From: Nitrosomonas eutropha
GTDB taxonomy: Bacteria > Pseudomonadota > Gammaproteobacteria > Burkholderiales > Nitrosomonadaceae
Reading direction: 5' to 3'
DNA length: 64,000 nucleotides
NCBI RefSeq assembly: GCF_003201195.1
Contig: NZ_QICQ01000008.1
Location: 26,191-90,190 of the forward strand
Positions 1 through 10,844 of this stretch are shown here, in pieces (position 1 is the first letter of the stretch; every line of letters begins with the position of its first letter). A model generated the notes under the pieces. The model was not told where the DNA came from and ran no database searches. It was given only the letters and a program-made list of their open reading frames with translations. A program made the translations under genes and the position numbers.

Positions 1-1
1 T

Positions 2-715
<714 letters not shown>

Positions 716-833
716 AGCCGGATTGTCGAGGTTGCGGTAGCATCCGTATCAGCTGATTCAGCCTTTGTGAATTGTTCCAGAAAGCCGATAAAACTTCAAA
801 GAAATGTCACGAACATAAAAAACAGGAATTTTC

Positions 834-1631
834 CTAACCGAACCGACCGGTTATGTAATCTTCCGTCTGTTTGTTTTTTGGCTTGATGAAAATATTGTCA
901 GTAGCACCAAACTCAATTAATTCCCCCATATACATGTAGGCAGTATAGTCTGAAACTCTGGCTGCCTGCTGCATGTTGTGGGTCACAATCAGAATCGTCA
1001 CTTTATTTTTGATATCTGAAATCAATTCTTCGATGCTGGCAGTTGCGATTGGATCCAGTGCAGAAGTGGGTTCATCGAATAACAGAATTTCTGGATCGGT
1101 TGCCAGTGCACGGGCGATGCACAATCGTTGTTGCTGACCTCCTGAAAGGTTAAATGCGAGATCTCCCAGCCGATCTTTGACTTCTCCCCATAAGGCGGCA
1201 TTACGTAGCGCATTTTCTACTCTTTCTTCCAGAATTGAGCGACGCTTGACGCCTCTTATCCTGAGACCATAGGCCACATTTTCAAAAATTGATTTGGGGA
1301 AGGGGTTGGGTTTTTGAAATACCATACTGATCCGCATTCTGACTTCGATTGGATCAACCTCTGGCGAGAGAATATTTTCATTGTCCGGATACAGGAGAAT
1401 CTCACCTTCGTAATGGTTGTGCGGATAAAGATCATGCATGCGGTTAAAGCACCGCAGAAAAGTTGATTTGCCACAGCCTGATGGTCCGATCAAGGCGGTT
1501 ACCTGTTTTTCATGGACCACCATATTAATATTTTTAAGTGCCTGATAACCTCCGTAATAGAAGTTCAGTTTATTAACCGCTGCCTTTTGAGTGGTTGGAG
1601 AAGCAGCATTGGCGAGTTTAAATATTTGCAT
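834..1631 (-). CDS. pstB: Phosphate ABC transporter ATP-binding protein
   Basis: PstB is the ATPase of the high-affinity phosphate importer and acts on the cytoplasmic face of the inner membrane with PstA and PstC. At 265 residues it has family length. Walker A (GPSGCGKST, about residue 50), the Q-loop ([12 protein letters not shown]), the ABC signature (LSGGQQQRL), Walker B ([12 protein letters not shown]) and the switch histidine (IVTHNM) are all intact. FQKPNPFP is characteristic of PstB rather than of other ABC ATPases. It is the last gene of a pstC-pstA-pstB run, 9 bp after pstA. No phoU follows; the next gene is the converging hemB. Confidence 0.97.
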   Translation of the reverse strand: MQIFKLANAASPTTQKAAVNKLNFYYGGYQALKNINMVVHEKQVTALIGPSGCGKSTFLRCFNRMHDLYPHNHYEGEILLYPDNENILSPEVDPIEVRMRISMVFQKPNPFPKSIFENVAYGLRIRGVKRRSILEERVENALRNAALWGEVKDRLGDLAFNLSGGQQQRLCIARALATDPEILLFDEPTSALDPIATASIEELISDIKNKVTILIVTHNMQQAARVSDYTAYMYMGELIEFGATDNIFIKPKNKQTEDYITGRFG

Positions 1632-1640
1632 AACTTTGAT

Positions 1641-2567
1641 TTACCATTTGATTTTTTTACGCAGATGGTAGCGTAGATAGATAGCCAACCCGTTCATCAA
1701 TAATGTCATGAGGACTAACACCAAGCCGGCTGCGGCAGCATTATGCTGGAAAGCTTCCTGGGGCCTTGAGATCCAGTTGAACATCTGGATGGGCATGACT
1801 GTAAACGGCTCCATCAGCCATTCAAAGGACAAAAACGGAAATTGATCCTGAACAGGGGATGGGGGCAGAAAAGCGATAAATGTCAGTGCGCCGATAGTAA
1901 TGATTGGCGCTGTTTCTCCGATCGCCCGCGCCAGTCCGATAATGATACCAGTCAGAATGCCAGCGGCAGAATAAGGCACTACATGATCTGCAACCGTTTG
2001 CCACTTAGTTGCACCCAGCGCATAAGCCCCTTCACGAATGGTAACCGGGATGGATCGAATCGCTTCACGTGTTGCCACGATGACAATTGGCAGGATCAAC
2101 AGCGCGAGCGTTAATCCGGCTGCAAGGATACTCTGCCCAAGTCCAAGCTGATAAACGAATAACCCCAGTGCCAGCAAGCCGTAAATGATGGAAGGCACCC
2201 CTGCCAGATTGGTAACATTAATTTCGATAATTTCAGTAATGAAATTTTTTGGCGCGTACTCCTCAAGATAGACGCCAGCTGCTACGCCGAGGGGAACAGC
2301 CGCTGCTGCCGTTACCAGCATGACCAGTGTCGTACCAACCCATGCAGAAAGAATTCCGGCAATTTCTGGTTTGCGAGATGGAAAAGAAGTAAAAAATTCC
2401 CAAGTCAGGCGAGGCATTCCGTCGATCACCATGTTGCCAAACAACGCAATAAATGTCAGAACAGCGATCATCAATGCGATGATACCTGCTACTAGCGCGA
2501 GCAGATCCCAGCGTTTGTGGCGAGCAATAATGGTGCGAATTTCATTAATATTGTCTGTGTTATTCAT
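1641..2567 (-). CDS. pstA: Phosphate ABC transporter permease PstA
   Basis: One of the two membrane permeases of the phosphate importer. At 308 residues it has about six hydrophobic segments. The first lies at about residues 20-50 after a short polar N-terminus with a basic KRWD stretch. The permease EAA-type loop reads REGAYALGATKWQ, and GLARAIGETAPI is the typical PstA/PstC family sequence that follows. It lies between pstC (78 bp upstream) and pstB (9 bp downstream) on the same strand and is almost certainly cotranscribed with them. Confidence 0.96.
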   Translation of the reverse strand: MNNTDNINEIRTIIARHKRWDLLALVAGIIALMIAVLTFIALFGNMVIDGMPRLTWEFFTSFPSRKPEIAGILSAWVGTTLVMLVTAAAAVPLGVAAGVYLEEYAPKNFITEIIEINVTNLAGVPSIIYGLLALGLFVYQLGLGQSILAAGLTLALLILPIVIVATREAIRSIPVTIREGAYALGATKWQTVADHVVPYSAAGILTGIIIGLARAIGETAPIITIGALTFIAFLPPSPVQDQFPFLSFEWLMEPFTVMPIQMFNWISRPQEAFQHNAAAAGLVLVLMTLLMNGLAIYLRYHLRKKIKW

Positions 2568-2645
2568 GGGGGTCAGTGAATTAAATCATTCTGCATGCAC
2601 TATCCTGTCAGTATTCGGTAGCGACTGTAAATGAATCATGGCACA

Positions 2646-3581
2646 TCAATAAACTTCTCGGAATCGTTTACGCAGCAGATGTCCCAGGATATTGAAAACC
2701 AGCGTTAACAAGAGCAGCGTCAATCCCGCAGCAAAAATGGTTTGATATCCTACGCTACCATGCGGCAGATCACCCAAGCTGACCTGCACGATGTAAGTGG
2801 TGATGGTCGCAGCGGGCTCCATGGGATTCCATACTAGATTCGGCTGCATACCTGCTGCGATTGCAACCACCATAGTTTCACCAACTGCGCGGGAAATACC
2901 AAGGATATAGGCGGCGGCAATGCCGGATAGTGAAGCGGGCATCACCACCTTGACAGCTGTTTGGAAGCGTGTAGCACCGATAGCATAGGAACCCTCTCGC
3001 AGATGCATGGGTACAGAACGCATGGCATCTTCCGTCATTGAGCTGACGTAGGGGATGATCATAATTCCCATCACCAGCCCTGCAGATAAAAGACTGAAAC
3101 CCGGCAGATTCGGAAAGATGGTTTGCAGCATGGGAGTAACGAACAGTAACGCAAAATATCCGTAAACAACTGTTGGAATACCGCCGAGCAGCTCAAGGAA
3201 TGGCTTGGCGATCTCCCTCACGAGAAAGGGGGCAAATTCTGAGAGATAAATAGCAATGATCGTGCCGAAAGGAAGGGCAATGGCAAGCGCGACCAGCGAA
3301 CTGACGGCTGTTCCGGAAACGAGAGGGAGAATTCCGTAATGAGCATCGTCAAACAGCGGTGTCCATTGTGTATCGGTCAAAAAATCCCAGAGGGAAACAT
3401 GCTCGAAAAATACCAGTGATTCTGAGATCAGCAGGTAAATAATCGCGAACGTAATAAAAACAGAAAAAAAAGCTGCCAGAAACAGCAGCAGCTCTATTAT
3501 TCGCTCTTTCAGATGGCGTTTGTGATTGTGATGTAGACTTTTAGGTCGATGACTGACAGCTGGGGCAGGTACTCTGACCAT
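2646..3581 (-). CDS. pstC: Phosphate ABC transporter permease PstC
   Basis: The second permease of the phosphate importer and the first gene of this pst run. It has 311 residues with a basic, histidine-rich cytoplasmic N-terminus (KSLHHNHKRHLKER), then a strongly hydrophobic first membrane segment at about residues 28-52. The EAA loop is REGSYAIGATRFQ, followed by GISRAVGETMVVAIAAG, diagnostic for PstC. No pstS (phosphate-binding protein) is found upstream, where the family usually has it. A candidate Pho box lies about 50 bp upstream of the start. Confidence 0.96.
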   Translation of the reverse strand: MVRVPAPAVSHRPKSLHHNHKRHLKERIIELLLFLAAFFSVFITFAIIYLLISESLVFFEHVSLWDFLTDTQWTPLFDDAHYGILPLVSGTAVSSLVALAIALPFGTIIAIYLSEFAPFLVREIAKPFLELLGGIPTVVYGYFALLFVTPMLQTIFPNLPGFSLLSAGLVMGIMIIPYVSSMTEDAMRSVPMHLREGSYAIGATRFQTAVKVVMPASLSGIAAAYILGISRAVGETMVVAIAAGMQPNLVWNPMEPAATITTYIVQVSLGDLPHGSVGYQTIFAAGLTLLLLTLVFNILGHLLRKRFREVY

Positions 3582-3629
3582 GAAATAGTAAGCTGGTTAT
3601 GTTGAAAAAATTTATTCTAGAAACCAATT

Positions 3630-3647
3630 ATTACAATTTGATGAAAA
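3630..3647 (-). promoter_or_regulatory. Candidate PhoB binding site (Pho box) upstream of pstC
   Basis: Read on the minus strand this is TTTTCATCAAATTGTAAT, two direct half-sites of the CTGTCAT type in 11-bp phase. It matches the classical enteric Pho-box consensus at about 12 of 18 positions. Its place about 50 bp ahead of pstC is right for phosphate control, but the match is imperfect and the region is AT-rich, so chance is possible. Confidence 0.35.
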
Positions 3648-3811
3648 TATAAAAATGAAGAACAAAATAGCAGTTGATATACCAGCCGGTACTGCGAGTT
3701 ACTTCGCTGGTGTATGACATCATATTCAGTTGTAAGCAGCTAAACCCGTAATAAGCTCAAGCCGATACAGCAAATAGCTACCTTGTTGGAAATTTGAAAG
3801 GAGTAAGTTTT

Positions 3812-4063
3812 ATGACGCTGAAAAGCACCATAAAAGAATTTGCCGCTTTTCTGGGTAACCAGGAGTCAATTCTTGACAGGGATTATCCAAGGGTTGTGGA
3901 TCAGAGCAGACTATTGTGGGGTTACGCAGAATTTTCTCTTTATCTGGAGAAATTGCTGGTTACAGAAAAAGGGCGCGATCGAGGCGGTTTTTCATTTGAA
4001 GTTATTCTGGAGCTGGATAAACTGAAAGAAATCCACGAACGTCGCTTTCCCCGAAAGAGCTGA
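3812..4063 (+). CDS. Small conserved-looking protein of unknown function (83 residues)
   Basis: I do not recognise this protein. The start is chosen because an AAAGGAG ribosome-binding site (3797-3803) sits 8 bases before the ATG; an upstream in-frame TTG would lack one. The protein is soluble, charged and predicted mostly helical, with no cysteines, signal peptide or membrane segment (MTLKSTIKEFAAFLGN at the start, HERRFPRKS at the end). It is divergent from pstC and convergent with ftsZ, and stands alone. The good ribosome-binding site and balanced composition suggest a real gene. Confidence 0.65.
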   Translation: MTLKSTIKEFAAFLGNQESILDRDYPRVVDQSRLLWGYAEFSLYLEKLLVTEKGRDRGGFSFEVILELDKLKEIHERRFPRKS

Positions 4064-4104
4064 TTTATCGATCAGCCTGATTGCTGACAGTATCGAAAAT
4101 GCTA

Positions 4105-4132
4105 CCGGGTCGTCTCCGAAGAGGCAGCCCGG
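4105..4132. terminator. Stem-loop between convergent orphan gene and ftsZ
   Basis: CCGGG and CCCGG form the outer stem and CTC/GAG an inner one around a short CGAA loop. It lies between the 3' ends of the 83-residue gene and ftsZ, where a bidirectional terminator is expected. There is no long U-run on either side, so the termination role is inferred from position. Confidence 0.35.
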
Positions 4133-4195
4133 CAAGCGTTATAAAATATAAAAATACAGATTGCTTATAATTGAAATATCTCTATCAGAGGATCT

Positions 4196-5344
4196 TCAGT
4201 CGGCCTGTTTTCTGAGAAAGGCAGGAATATCCATCGGATCCATTCCTGCTTGCTGCATGGCAGTTACAGCAGCGTTGCTTCTTCTTCCGGTTCTCATTAC
4301 AGCGGGCTCATCTACCTGATGAGAGGATACTCTGTCATCAGTACCGGTACGGGTATGGATGATGGTCATGGGTCTCTGGGATTGTTGGGAAATATTGCCA
4401 AGTCCTGTTGCAACGAGTGTGACACGCAGACTGTCACCCATATTTTCGTCAATAACCGTACCAACAATTACAGTTGCATCTTCAGCCGTCATTTTCTTGA
4501 CAGTATCCATGACTTCCTGTACTTCACGCATTTTCATGGCTGAACTGGCGGTTATGTTGACCAACACTCCACGTGCTCCCGTTAGGGTGATTTCTTCAAG
4601 CAGTGGACTGGCAACGGCCTCTTCTGCGGCCATGCGTGCACGATCAACACCACCGGCAGCTGCAGAACCCATCATGGCCATACCCATTTCGGACATGACG
4701 GTTTTAACGTCTGCAAAGTCCACATTAACCAGTCCCGGGCAATTAATAACTTCCGCGATTCCTGCTACAGCACCATACAGCACATCATTTGCTGCCTTGA
4801 AGGCATCCAGCATGCTGATATCATTTCCCAGCACTTTCATCAGCTTGTCATTCGGAATAACAATCAATGAATCGACATGCTCTGCCAGTGCTTCCATTCC
4901 AGCCTGTGCTGCTTTCAGGCGTTTGCCCTCAAACGAGAAAGGTTTACTGACGACCGCAACGGTCAGAATGCCCATTTCCTTGGCAATCTGGGCTACGACC
5001 GGGGCAGCGCCTGTACCGGTGCCGCCCCCCATTCCTGCGGTAATGAACAGCATGTCGGCGCCCTGGACAATTTCAGCGATGCGATCACGATCTTCCAGCG
5101 CTGCTTCTTTACCAATCTCCGGGTTGGCCCCCGCACCCAGTCCCCGAGTGACATTGTTGCCAAGCTGTAACAGGGTTTGTGCACGATTTGCCTGGAGTGC
5201 CTGTGCATCAGTATTCATGCAAATAAATTCGACACCTTTAACCTCGTTACAAATCATGTGATCTACGGCATTGCCGCCACATCCGCCAATACCTATGACT
5301 TTGATGATAGCTTCCTGGGATTCGGTATTCGTGATCTCAAACAT
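4196..5344 (-). CDS. ftsZ: Cell division GTPase FtsZ
   Basis: FtsZ polymerises on GTP into the Z ring that directs septation. The tubulin signature GGGTGTG lies at about residue 105, the N-terminal nucleotide loop reads GIGGCGGNAVDHM, and NVDFADVKTVM and the synergy-loop region are present. The conserved C-terminal peptide for FtsA/ZipA binding is MDIPAFLRKQ at the very end. The start at MFEITNTES is preceded by AGGAGA; an upstream in-frame ATG would add 12 unlikely residues. It is the last gene of the dcw cluster, 69 bp after ftsA. No lpxC follows, unlike in many proteobacteria. Confidence 0.98.
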   Translation of the reverse strand: MFEITNTESQEAIIKVIGIGGCGGNAVDHMICNEVKGVEFICMNTDAQALQANRAQTLLQLGNNVTRGLGAGANPEIGKEAALEDRDRIAEIVQGADMLFITAGMGGGTGTGAAPVVAQIAKEMGILTVAVVSKPFSFEGKRLKAAQAGMEALAEHVDSLIVIPNDKLMKVLGNDISMLDAFKAANDVLYGAVAGIAEVINCPGLVNVDFADVKTVMSEMGMAMMGSAAAGGVDRARMAAEEAVASPLLEEITLTGARGVLVNITASSAMKMREVQEVMDTVKKMTAEDATVIVGTVIDENMGDSLRVTLVATGLGNISQQSQRPMTIIHTRTGTDDRVSSHQVDEPAVMRTGRRSNAAVTAMQQAGMDPMDIPAFLRKQAD

Positions 5345-5413
5345 TACATTTCTCCTATTGCATAGTGAATTTTCAAACAATATTCCGTTGACAGAACATT
5401 TTTTAAATCTAAT

Positions 5414-6652
5414 TTAGAAATTTTCCTGGAACCAGCTTTTCATTTTTGCCAAAATCTGTCTGGTGGAGCCGCTCTTCAGTTTTGCCTGGTGATGATGAAG
5501 ATGATCTTCCATGCCTGCCATCACCAGGCCGATGGCAGTCGAGTATCTCGGTGTCTGCACAACTTCTTCCAGGCTGCCGTTATAAGCGGGTAACCCAAGT
5601 CGCACGGGCATATGAAAAATCTCTTCTCCCAGTTCAACCATGCCCAGCATGGAACTGCTGCCACCAGTGATGACAATCCCTGATGAAAGCAGCTGTTCGA
5701 AACCACTACGTCTCAATTCTGCCTGAATCAGCAGATAGAGCTCTTCTACGCGCGGCTCGATAACCTCGGCCAGGGTTTGTCGCGACAGCGGGCGAACGCC
5801 ACGATTGCCCACATCCGGCACTTCAACCATCTCCCGGATATCAGCCAGCGTACGCAAAGCGGTGCCATAACGGCATTTGATATCCTCTGCATCTTTTGTC
5901 GGTGTGCGCAATGCCATGGCAATGTCATTGGTGATCTGATCGCCAGCCACTGGAATTACTGCGGTATGTCGTATGGAGCCATCTGTAAAAACAGCAATGT
6001 CAGTAGTCCCGCCGCCGATATCAACCAGGCATACCCCCAGATCTTTTTCATCTTCGGAAAGTACAGCTGTAGCCGAAGCCAGTGGCTGCAGGATAAGGTC
6101 CCGCACATCCAGTCCGCAACGATTGATGCATTTGGCAATATTCTGGGCGGCGGATACTGCTCCGGTTACGATGTGAACCTTAACTTCCAGCCGGATACCA
6201 CTCATTCCGACTGGTTCGCGCACATCTTCCTGGCCGTCGATAATAAATTCCTGTTGCAGAATGTGCAGTATTTGCTGATCAGCCGGAATATTGACCGCCT
6301 TGGCAGTTTCCATTACTTTTTCCACATCCGCCTGGGTGACTTCTTTGTCTTTGATTGCCACCATGCCATGTGAATTAAAACTCTTGATATGGTTGCCGGC
6401 GATCCCGGCATACACATCACTAATCCGGCAACCCGCCATCAGTTCAACTTCCTCAAGCGCACGCTGAATGGCGTTGACGGTTGCTTCAATATTGACCACC
6501 ACGCCTTTTTTCAGACCTCGCGAGGGATGGCTACCCAGACCAATAATCTCGAAGCCACCCTCAGGCTTGATTTCGGCGACAATAGCCACGATTTTCGATG
6601 TGCCGATATCAAGACCGACAATCATGTTCTTGCCTTCCTTGACTTTACTCAT
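5414..6652 (-). CDS. ftsA: Cell division protein FtsA
   Basis: FtsA is an actin-like ATPase that tethers FtsZ to the membrane and activates septal wall synthesis. Visible are the phosphate-1 motif IVGLDIGTSKIVAIVAE near the N-terminus, LVDIGGGTTDIAVF (phosphate-2) and VITGGSSSMLGMVEL (adenosine motif). The C-terminus ends in a basic amphipathic segment (KMKSWFQENF), the membrane-targeting helix. The start at MSKVKEG is chosen because a GGGGGA ribosome-binding site lies just upstream; the frame stays open 31 codons further, into the end of ftsQ. Confidence 0.98.
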   Translation of the reverse strand: MSKVKEGKNMIVGLDIGTSKIVAIVAEIKPEGGFEIIGLGSHPSRGLKKGVVVNIEATVNAIQRALEEVELMAGCRISDVYAGIAGNHIKSFNSHGMVAIKDKEVTQADVEKVMETAKAVNIPADQQILHILQQEFIIDGQEDVREPVGMSGIRLEVKVHIVTGAVSAAQNIAKCINRCGLDVRDLILQPLASATAVLSEDEKDLGVCLVDIGGGTTDIAVFTDGSIRHTAVIPVAGDQITNDIAMALRTPTKDAEDIKCRYGTALRTLADIREMVEVPDVGNRGVRPLSRQTLAEVIEPRVEELYLLIQAELRRSGFEQLLSSGIVITGGSSSMLGMVELGEEIFHMPVRLGLPAYNGSLEEVVQTPRYSTAIGLVMAGMEDHLHHHQAKLKSGSTRQILAKMKSWFQENF

Positions 6653-6713
6653 TTGAAAATCCCCCGATTTCATAGTTATGGTGCTCTGTTTGCCTTGAAT
6701 TGAATACACAAAC

Positions 6714-7442
6714 TCAGTGTATGCGAACAGCAAACCCGTTGGCATAACGCAAATCTACATAAGTGGAGTTGCCGTACCAATCCAGATTTTCGTTATATTG
6801 CGTATGAACTGCCACATAACGTTTCAAACGTTGTTCCATCTGTTTCCTTCCCAATTTAAGCCAGGTTCCAGTGTTCAGTCGTACGTGCCATGCATGCCGT
6901 GGTGTCAGAGCGATCTCCGTGACCGTGTACCCGGTCGGCTGCAGTAGCTTGTTGAAAATATGATACTGGCGTGTAATCAAATGATTGCTTTTATCAGGGC
7001 CTGTGAATACCGGAAGACGTGCATTATCCATAATCGCGTGAAATATTTCTCCATTCGTATTGACCAGTGCTGCCTCTCCCCAAGATGCAAGCGGTTTATG
7101 CTCTTCGAGTAATATGTCCAATGCAGGTGGCCAATCGCGCGAAATTTTAACTGAACGTACCCATGGCAGCTCCATGAAAGCTTTTTGTAAAATCTTCAGG
7201 TCGATCATTATAAAATTACCATTCACCGAGTTGTGTATGACCTGTTCAATCTGATCCCGGGTGATATGTGCCAGACGTATATTGTTTGTCTGGCTCTTGT
7301 CCACAGCCTCTACCCGAACCTCCCGTAATGAAAAAAACGGCAATGCCAGCACCCTGATTCCTACTGCATAGATCATGGCCAGAAGAACGCCTGTCAGCAG
7401 TATGTTTGCTAGAAGATTTAAGGATTGATGATCGTTCCACAT
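6714..7442 (-). CDS. ftsQ: Cell division protein FtsQ
   Basis: Bitopic inner-membrane protein that links early and late divisome proteins through FtsB and FtsL. It has 242 residues: a short cytoplasmic tail, one membrane segment at about residues 10-33, then a POTRA domain beginning at FFSLREVRVEA and a beta domain containing ELPWVRSVKISRDWPPAL, the typical FtsQ motif. It sits between ddlB (55 bp) and ftsA. Confidence 0.95.
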   Translation of the reverse strand: MWNDHQSLNLLANILLTGVLLAMIYAVGIRVLALPFFSLREVRVEAVDKSQTNNIRLAHITRDQIEQVIHNSVNGNFIMIDLKILQKAFMELPWVRSVKISRDWPPALDILLEEHKPLASWGEAALVNTNGEIFHAIMDNARLPVFTGPDKSNHLITRQYHIFNKLLQPTGYTVTEIALTPRHAWHVRLNTGTWLKLGRKQMEQRLKRYVAVHTQYNENLDWYGNSTYVDLRYANGFAVRIH

Positions 7443-7497
7443 ATGTCCTGGTTACAGTATCAATTTGCCCTGATCACCTTGATCTGGATTTCTATCT

Positions 7498-8418
7498 TTA
7501 AGCATACTCACAACTCAACTCCAGAATTTGTATAACAAGTTCATCAAAGGAAATACCTGCAGCCTGTGCCGCCATCGGTACAAGACTGTGATTAGTCATT
7601 CCTGGCGAAGTATTGGCCTCAAGGAAAAAAGGCTGGCCATTTTTATCCAGAATCAGATCCACTCTGCTCCAGCCGGTACATCCCAGTATCCGATGAGCAT
7701 ATAAAGCCTGTTCCTGTATGCGGGTTGTCAATATTTTCGACAAACCGCTTGGGCAAGTGTAGCGTGTGCTTTCAGAAAAATATTTAGCCTGATAATCATA
7801 TAGACCTTCTGTCACATCGATTCGTACCAGCGGAAGAGGCACATCATCCAGAATGGCTGCTGTCAGCTCGATTCCCTGAATAAACTGCTCTGCTATTACA
7901 AGCGAATCGTGTTGTGCGGCAGTCTGATAGGCGGATTGCATATCTTGCGCGTAATCCACTTTGTTCAATCCGATGGTTGAGCCTTCCCGGGCAGGTTTTA
8001 TGATGAGCGGTAATCCCAGCCTGTCAGTCACTTCCTGGAAATTGCTGTCAGCATCTAGCATGACGTAGTCAGGTGTGCTGATGCCTGCCGCCTGCCAGAT
8101 CATTTTTGTGCGCCATTTATCCATTGCTAGTGCGCTGGCGAGTATGCCGCTGCCGGTATAAGGCAGATCCATCAGCTCCAGTGCCCCCTGAACAGAGCCA
8201 TCTTCACCATAACGACCATGCAGCGCAATAAATGCCCGATCAAAGCCCTGTTTTAAAAGATCTTCCAGAGGTTGGCCGACCGGATCAAATGCATGCGCAT
8301 CAACCTGGCTTCGCTGTAATGCTGCCAGTACGGCATGGCCGCTTTTAAGTGAGATTTCACGTTCAGCGGAACGTCCACCCAGCAATACAGCTACTTTCCC
8401 AAGGTCACGAATGTTCAT
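7498..8418 (-). CDS. ddlB: D-alanine-D-alanine ligase
   Basis: Ddl joins two D-alanines for the peptidoglycan stem peptide. At 306 residues it is a typical DdlB. Motifs in order: [17 protein letters not shown] (N-terminal domain), [34 protein letters not shown] (ATP grasp), and the metal and substrate-binding [17 protein letters not shown] near the C-terminus. Its ATG overlaps the murB stop by 4 bases, indicating translational coupling. Confidence 0.97.
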   Translation of the reverse strand: MNIRDLGKVAVLLGGRSAEREISLKSGHAVLAALQRSQVDAHAFDPVGQPLEDLLKQGFDRAFIALHGRYGEDGSVQGALELMDLPYTGSGILASALAMDKWRTKMIWQAAGISTPDYVMLDADSNFQEVTDRLGLPLIIKPAREGSTIGLNKVDYAQDMQSAYQTAAQHDSLVIAEQFIQGIELTAAILDDVPLPLVRIDVTEGLYDYQAKYFSESTRYTCPSGLSKILTTRIQEQALYAHRILGCTGWSRVDLILDKNGQPFFLEANTSPGMTNHSLVPMAAQAAGISFDELVIQILELSCEYA

Positions 8419-9413
8419 AGCTCGTTTCCTTTGTGCTGTCCGATAATGCGTACTTCCGTGACCAGCCTGATCTCGGTTTTCTTGTAAACGATATCTTGCA
8501 CAGTATTAATCACTGTCTCGATTTCAGTAGCAGTAGCGTGTCCGCAGTTAATAATAAAATTGGCATGTAACGTAGAAATCATGGCATCACCGATCCGAAA
8601 TCCCTTCAGACCACATTGCTCAACTAACCGGGCGGCATAATCTCCTGGCGGATTGCGAAAAACCGATCCTGCGCTGGGAAATCCCAAGGGTTGCGTTTTG
8701 ATACGTGTACCAAGCAATGCTTTGACCGCCTGACGGGAAGATTCCTGCTGACCAGGGCGAAGTCTGAACCAGCCGCCGACAAACCAGCTGCAAGATGTAT
8801 CGGGCGGCACGACTTCATGCAATTCGACCTGACGGTAGCCGATACGGTAATCCTCAGGTGTTCGCTCATGCAATGTACCGTCGCGATCAATGGTTTTGAC
8901 CCGCTCTACCCGTTCCCATGTTTCAGAGCCGTAACACCCTGCGTTCATCGCCAGTGCGCCGCCGACCGTACCGGGAATGCCGGCCAGAAATTCCGCACCG
9001 GCCAGGTTATGTAATGAAGCAAACCTGGCCAGCTTGGCGCAGGGTACCCCCGCTCCGGCATAAATCAGGCCACCATCCTCCTCTTGTTCAACCAGCAGCA
9101 GGTCATTAAGTTTTGCATGCAATGCAATCATTACTCCCGGTAGTCCACCATCCCGAACCAGAAAATTACTACCAAGGCCAATCATCATGACGGGTTCATC
9201 TTTCGGCCAGAAGTGTAAAAATACAGCCAGATCTTCCAGATCTGCCGGTTGGTAAAAATAGGCAGCGTGTCCACCGGCGCGCCAGGAAACATGCTGCTTC
9301 ATGGGTTCATGTTGACGTAATTCGCCGCGTAGCAGATGTGTGTCGATACCGAGTGCAGGAGACTGCAAGCTCGGAGCATTTATATCGACTGGCAGTCGGG
9401 CTTTTGTCTGCAT
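8415..9413 (-). CDS. murB: UDP-N-acetylenolpyruvoylglucosamine reductase
   Basis: MurB is the FAD/NADPH enzyme that reduces UDP-GlcNAc-enolpyruvate to UDP-MurNAc. Visible are the flavin-binding [14 protein letters not shown], the type-characteristic [21 protein letters not shown], and the active-site serine region [30 protein letters not shown] lies near the end. The ATG at 9413 is preferred; a TTG three codons upstream is also in frame. The gene begins about 10 bases after the murC stop and overlaps ddlB by 4 bases. Confidence 0.95.
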   Translation of the reverse strand: MQTKARLPVDINAPSLQSPALGIDTHLLRGELRQHEPMKQHVSWRAGGHAAYFYQPADLEDLAVFLHFWPKDEPVMMIGLGSNFLVRDGGLPGVMIALHAKLNDLLLVEQEEDGGLIYAGAGVPCAKLARFASLHNLAGAEFLAGIPGTVGGALAMNAGCYGSETWERVERVKTIDRDGTLHERTPEDYRIGYRQVELHEVVPPDTSCSWFVGGWFRLRPGQQESSRQAVKALLGTRIKTQPLGFPSAGSVFRNPPGDYAARLVEQCGLKGFRIGDAMISTLHANFIINCGHATATEIETVINTVQDIVYKKTEIRLVTEVRIIGQHKGNEL

Positions 9414-9422
9414 GTTTTTCAA

Positions 9423-10844
9423 TCAACCTGTTATCAGTGTCAGCTTCATCGTTGGCTCTGCCAGGCCAGGTGCGATTTTTCCAATGGATCCGGCCCCCAT
9501 AATGAGAACTACGTCACCCTCCTGTACAACGGTATGAACGGCGGATTTCAGCTCGTTGATGTGCTCAATATAAATAGGCTCAATCTTTCCCTGCACCCGG
9601 ATCGCCCGGACCAGAGATTTGCTGTCGGCAGCAATGATTGGTTCTTCCCCGGCTGAATATATTTCTGTCAGCAGCAGTGCATCCGCACTGGATAACACCC
9701 GGACAAAATCCTCGAATAAATCCCGTGTACGACTGTAGCGATGTGGTTGAAACACCAAAACCAGGCGACGACCGGGAAAAGCATTGCGGGCAGCTGCCAT
9801 CGTGGCAGCGATTTCAGCCGGATGATGGCCATAATCATCAATGAGGGTAAAAGATCTTCGATCCGGCAAACGGATTTCACCATACTGCTGAAATCGTCTA
9901 TCGACTCCGCCGAAGGTAGCCAGCGCTTTTACCATTGCTTCATCCGGTATATTCAGTTCATTGCCAACCGCAATGGCTGCCAGCGCATTGAGTACATTGT
10001 GTTTGCCTGGCAGATTTAATGTGATGTCTAGTGTTCGTGCCGAGCCATTGACACCAATATGGGCACAGAAATGCATCTTGCATTGATCGTGGCGAATATC
10101 GGTGGCACGTATTTGTGCATTTTCAGATGTAATCCCATACGTGGTTACTTGCTTGGAAACCATTGGTATGATGGCGCTTACATGCGGATCATCTGCACAA
10201 AGTACTGCCATGCCATAAAAAGGCAGGTGTTCGATGAATTCGACAAAAGTCTGTTTGAGCCGGTTGAAATCATGTTCGTACGTGCTCATGTGATCTGCAT
10301 CGATATTGGTCACCACGGTCAACACTGGTTGCAGATAGAGGAACGAAGCATCGGATTCATCCGCCTCAACTACAATGAATTCTCCTTTGCCCAGCCTGGC
10401 GTGGCTATCGACTGTTTTAAGTCTGCCGCCTATTACAAACGTTGGATCTTGGCCTGCTTCCGCCAGAATACTGGCAACCAGGCTTGTGGTAGTGGTTTTA
10501 CCGTGAGTGCCTGCGATTGCAATACCCTGGTGCAGACGTAACAACTCAGCTAGCATCATGGCCCGAGGTACCACGGGTATACGGCGTTCACGTGCTGCAA
10601 TAACTTCCGGGTTATCAGGCTGGATAGCTGTTGAAATGACGACGGCATCTGCAGATTGGATGTTTTCAGCCGCGTGGGTATGATGAATGACAGCACCCAG
10701 GCATTGCAGACGTTTGGTGGTCGAATTGCCATTCAGATCCGAGCCGCTGATCTGGAAGCCTTGATTGATCAGCACCTCAGCAATCCCGCCCATTCCCGAA
10801 CCACCAATCCCTACAAAATGAATATGCTTGATTTTATGTTTCAT
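9423..10844 (-). CDS. murC: UDP-N-acetylmuramate-L-alanine ligase
   Basis: MurC adds the first amino acid (L-Ala) to UDP-MurNAc using ATP. It has 473 residues. The N-terminal nucleotide-sugar loop is [15 protein letters not shown], the Mur-ligase P-loop is [13 protein letters not shown] (about residue 115), and [10 protein letters not shown] and the phosphate-binding [13 protein letters not shown] complete the family pattern. The ATG overlaps the murG stop by 4 bases. Confidence 0.97.
   Translation of the reverse strand: MKHKIKHIHFVGIGGSGMGGIAEVLINQGFQISGSDLNGNSTTKRLQCLGAVIHHTHAAENIQSADAVVISTAIQPDNPEVIAARERRIPVVPRAMMLAELLRLHQGIAIAGTHGKTTTTSLVASILAEAGQDPTFVIGGRLKTVDSHARLGKGEFIVVEADESDASFLYLQPVLTVVTNIDADHMSTYEHDFNRLKQTFVEFIEHLPFYGMAVLCADDPHVSAIIPMVSKQVTTYGITSENAQIRATDIRHDQCKMHFCAHIGVNGSARTLDITLNLPGKHNVLNALAAIAVGNELNIPDEAMVKALATFGGVDRRFQQYGEIRLPDRRSFTLIDDYGHHPAEIAATMAAARNAFPGRRLVLVFQPHRYSRTRDLFEDFVRVLSSADALLLTEIYSAGEEPIIAADSKSLVRAIRVQGKIEPIYIEHINELKSAVHTVVQEGDVVLIMGAGSIGKIAPGLAEPTMKLTLITG

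Noticed and set aside
4359-5261. 300-codon open frame on the plus strand inside ftsZ
   Set aside because: It is the antisense shadow of ftsZ: Ser/Thr/Ala/Pro-rich low-information translation, no ribosome-binding site, no family pattern.
5777-6373. 198-codon plus-strand frame inside ftsA
   Set aside because: Antisense to an intact, fully conserved gene, with no motif of its own.
10059-10541. 160-codon plus-strand frame inside murC
   Set aside because: Antisense shadow; the murC reading frame carries all conserved motifs.
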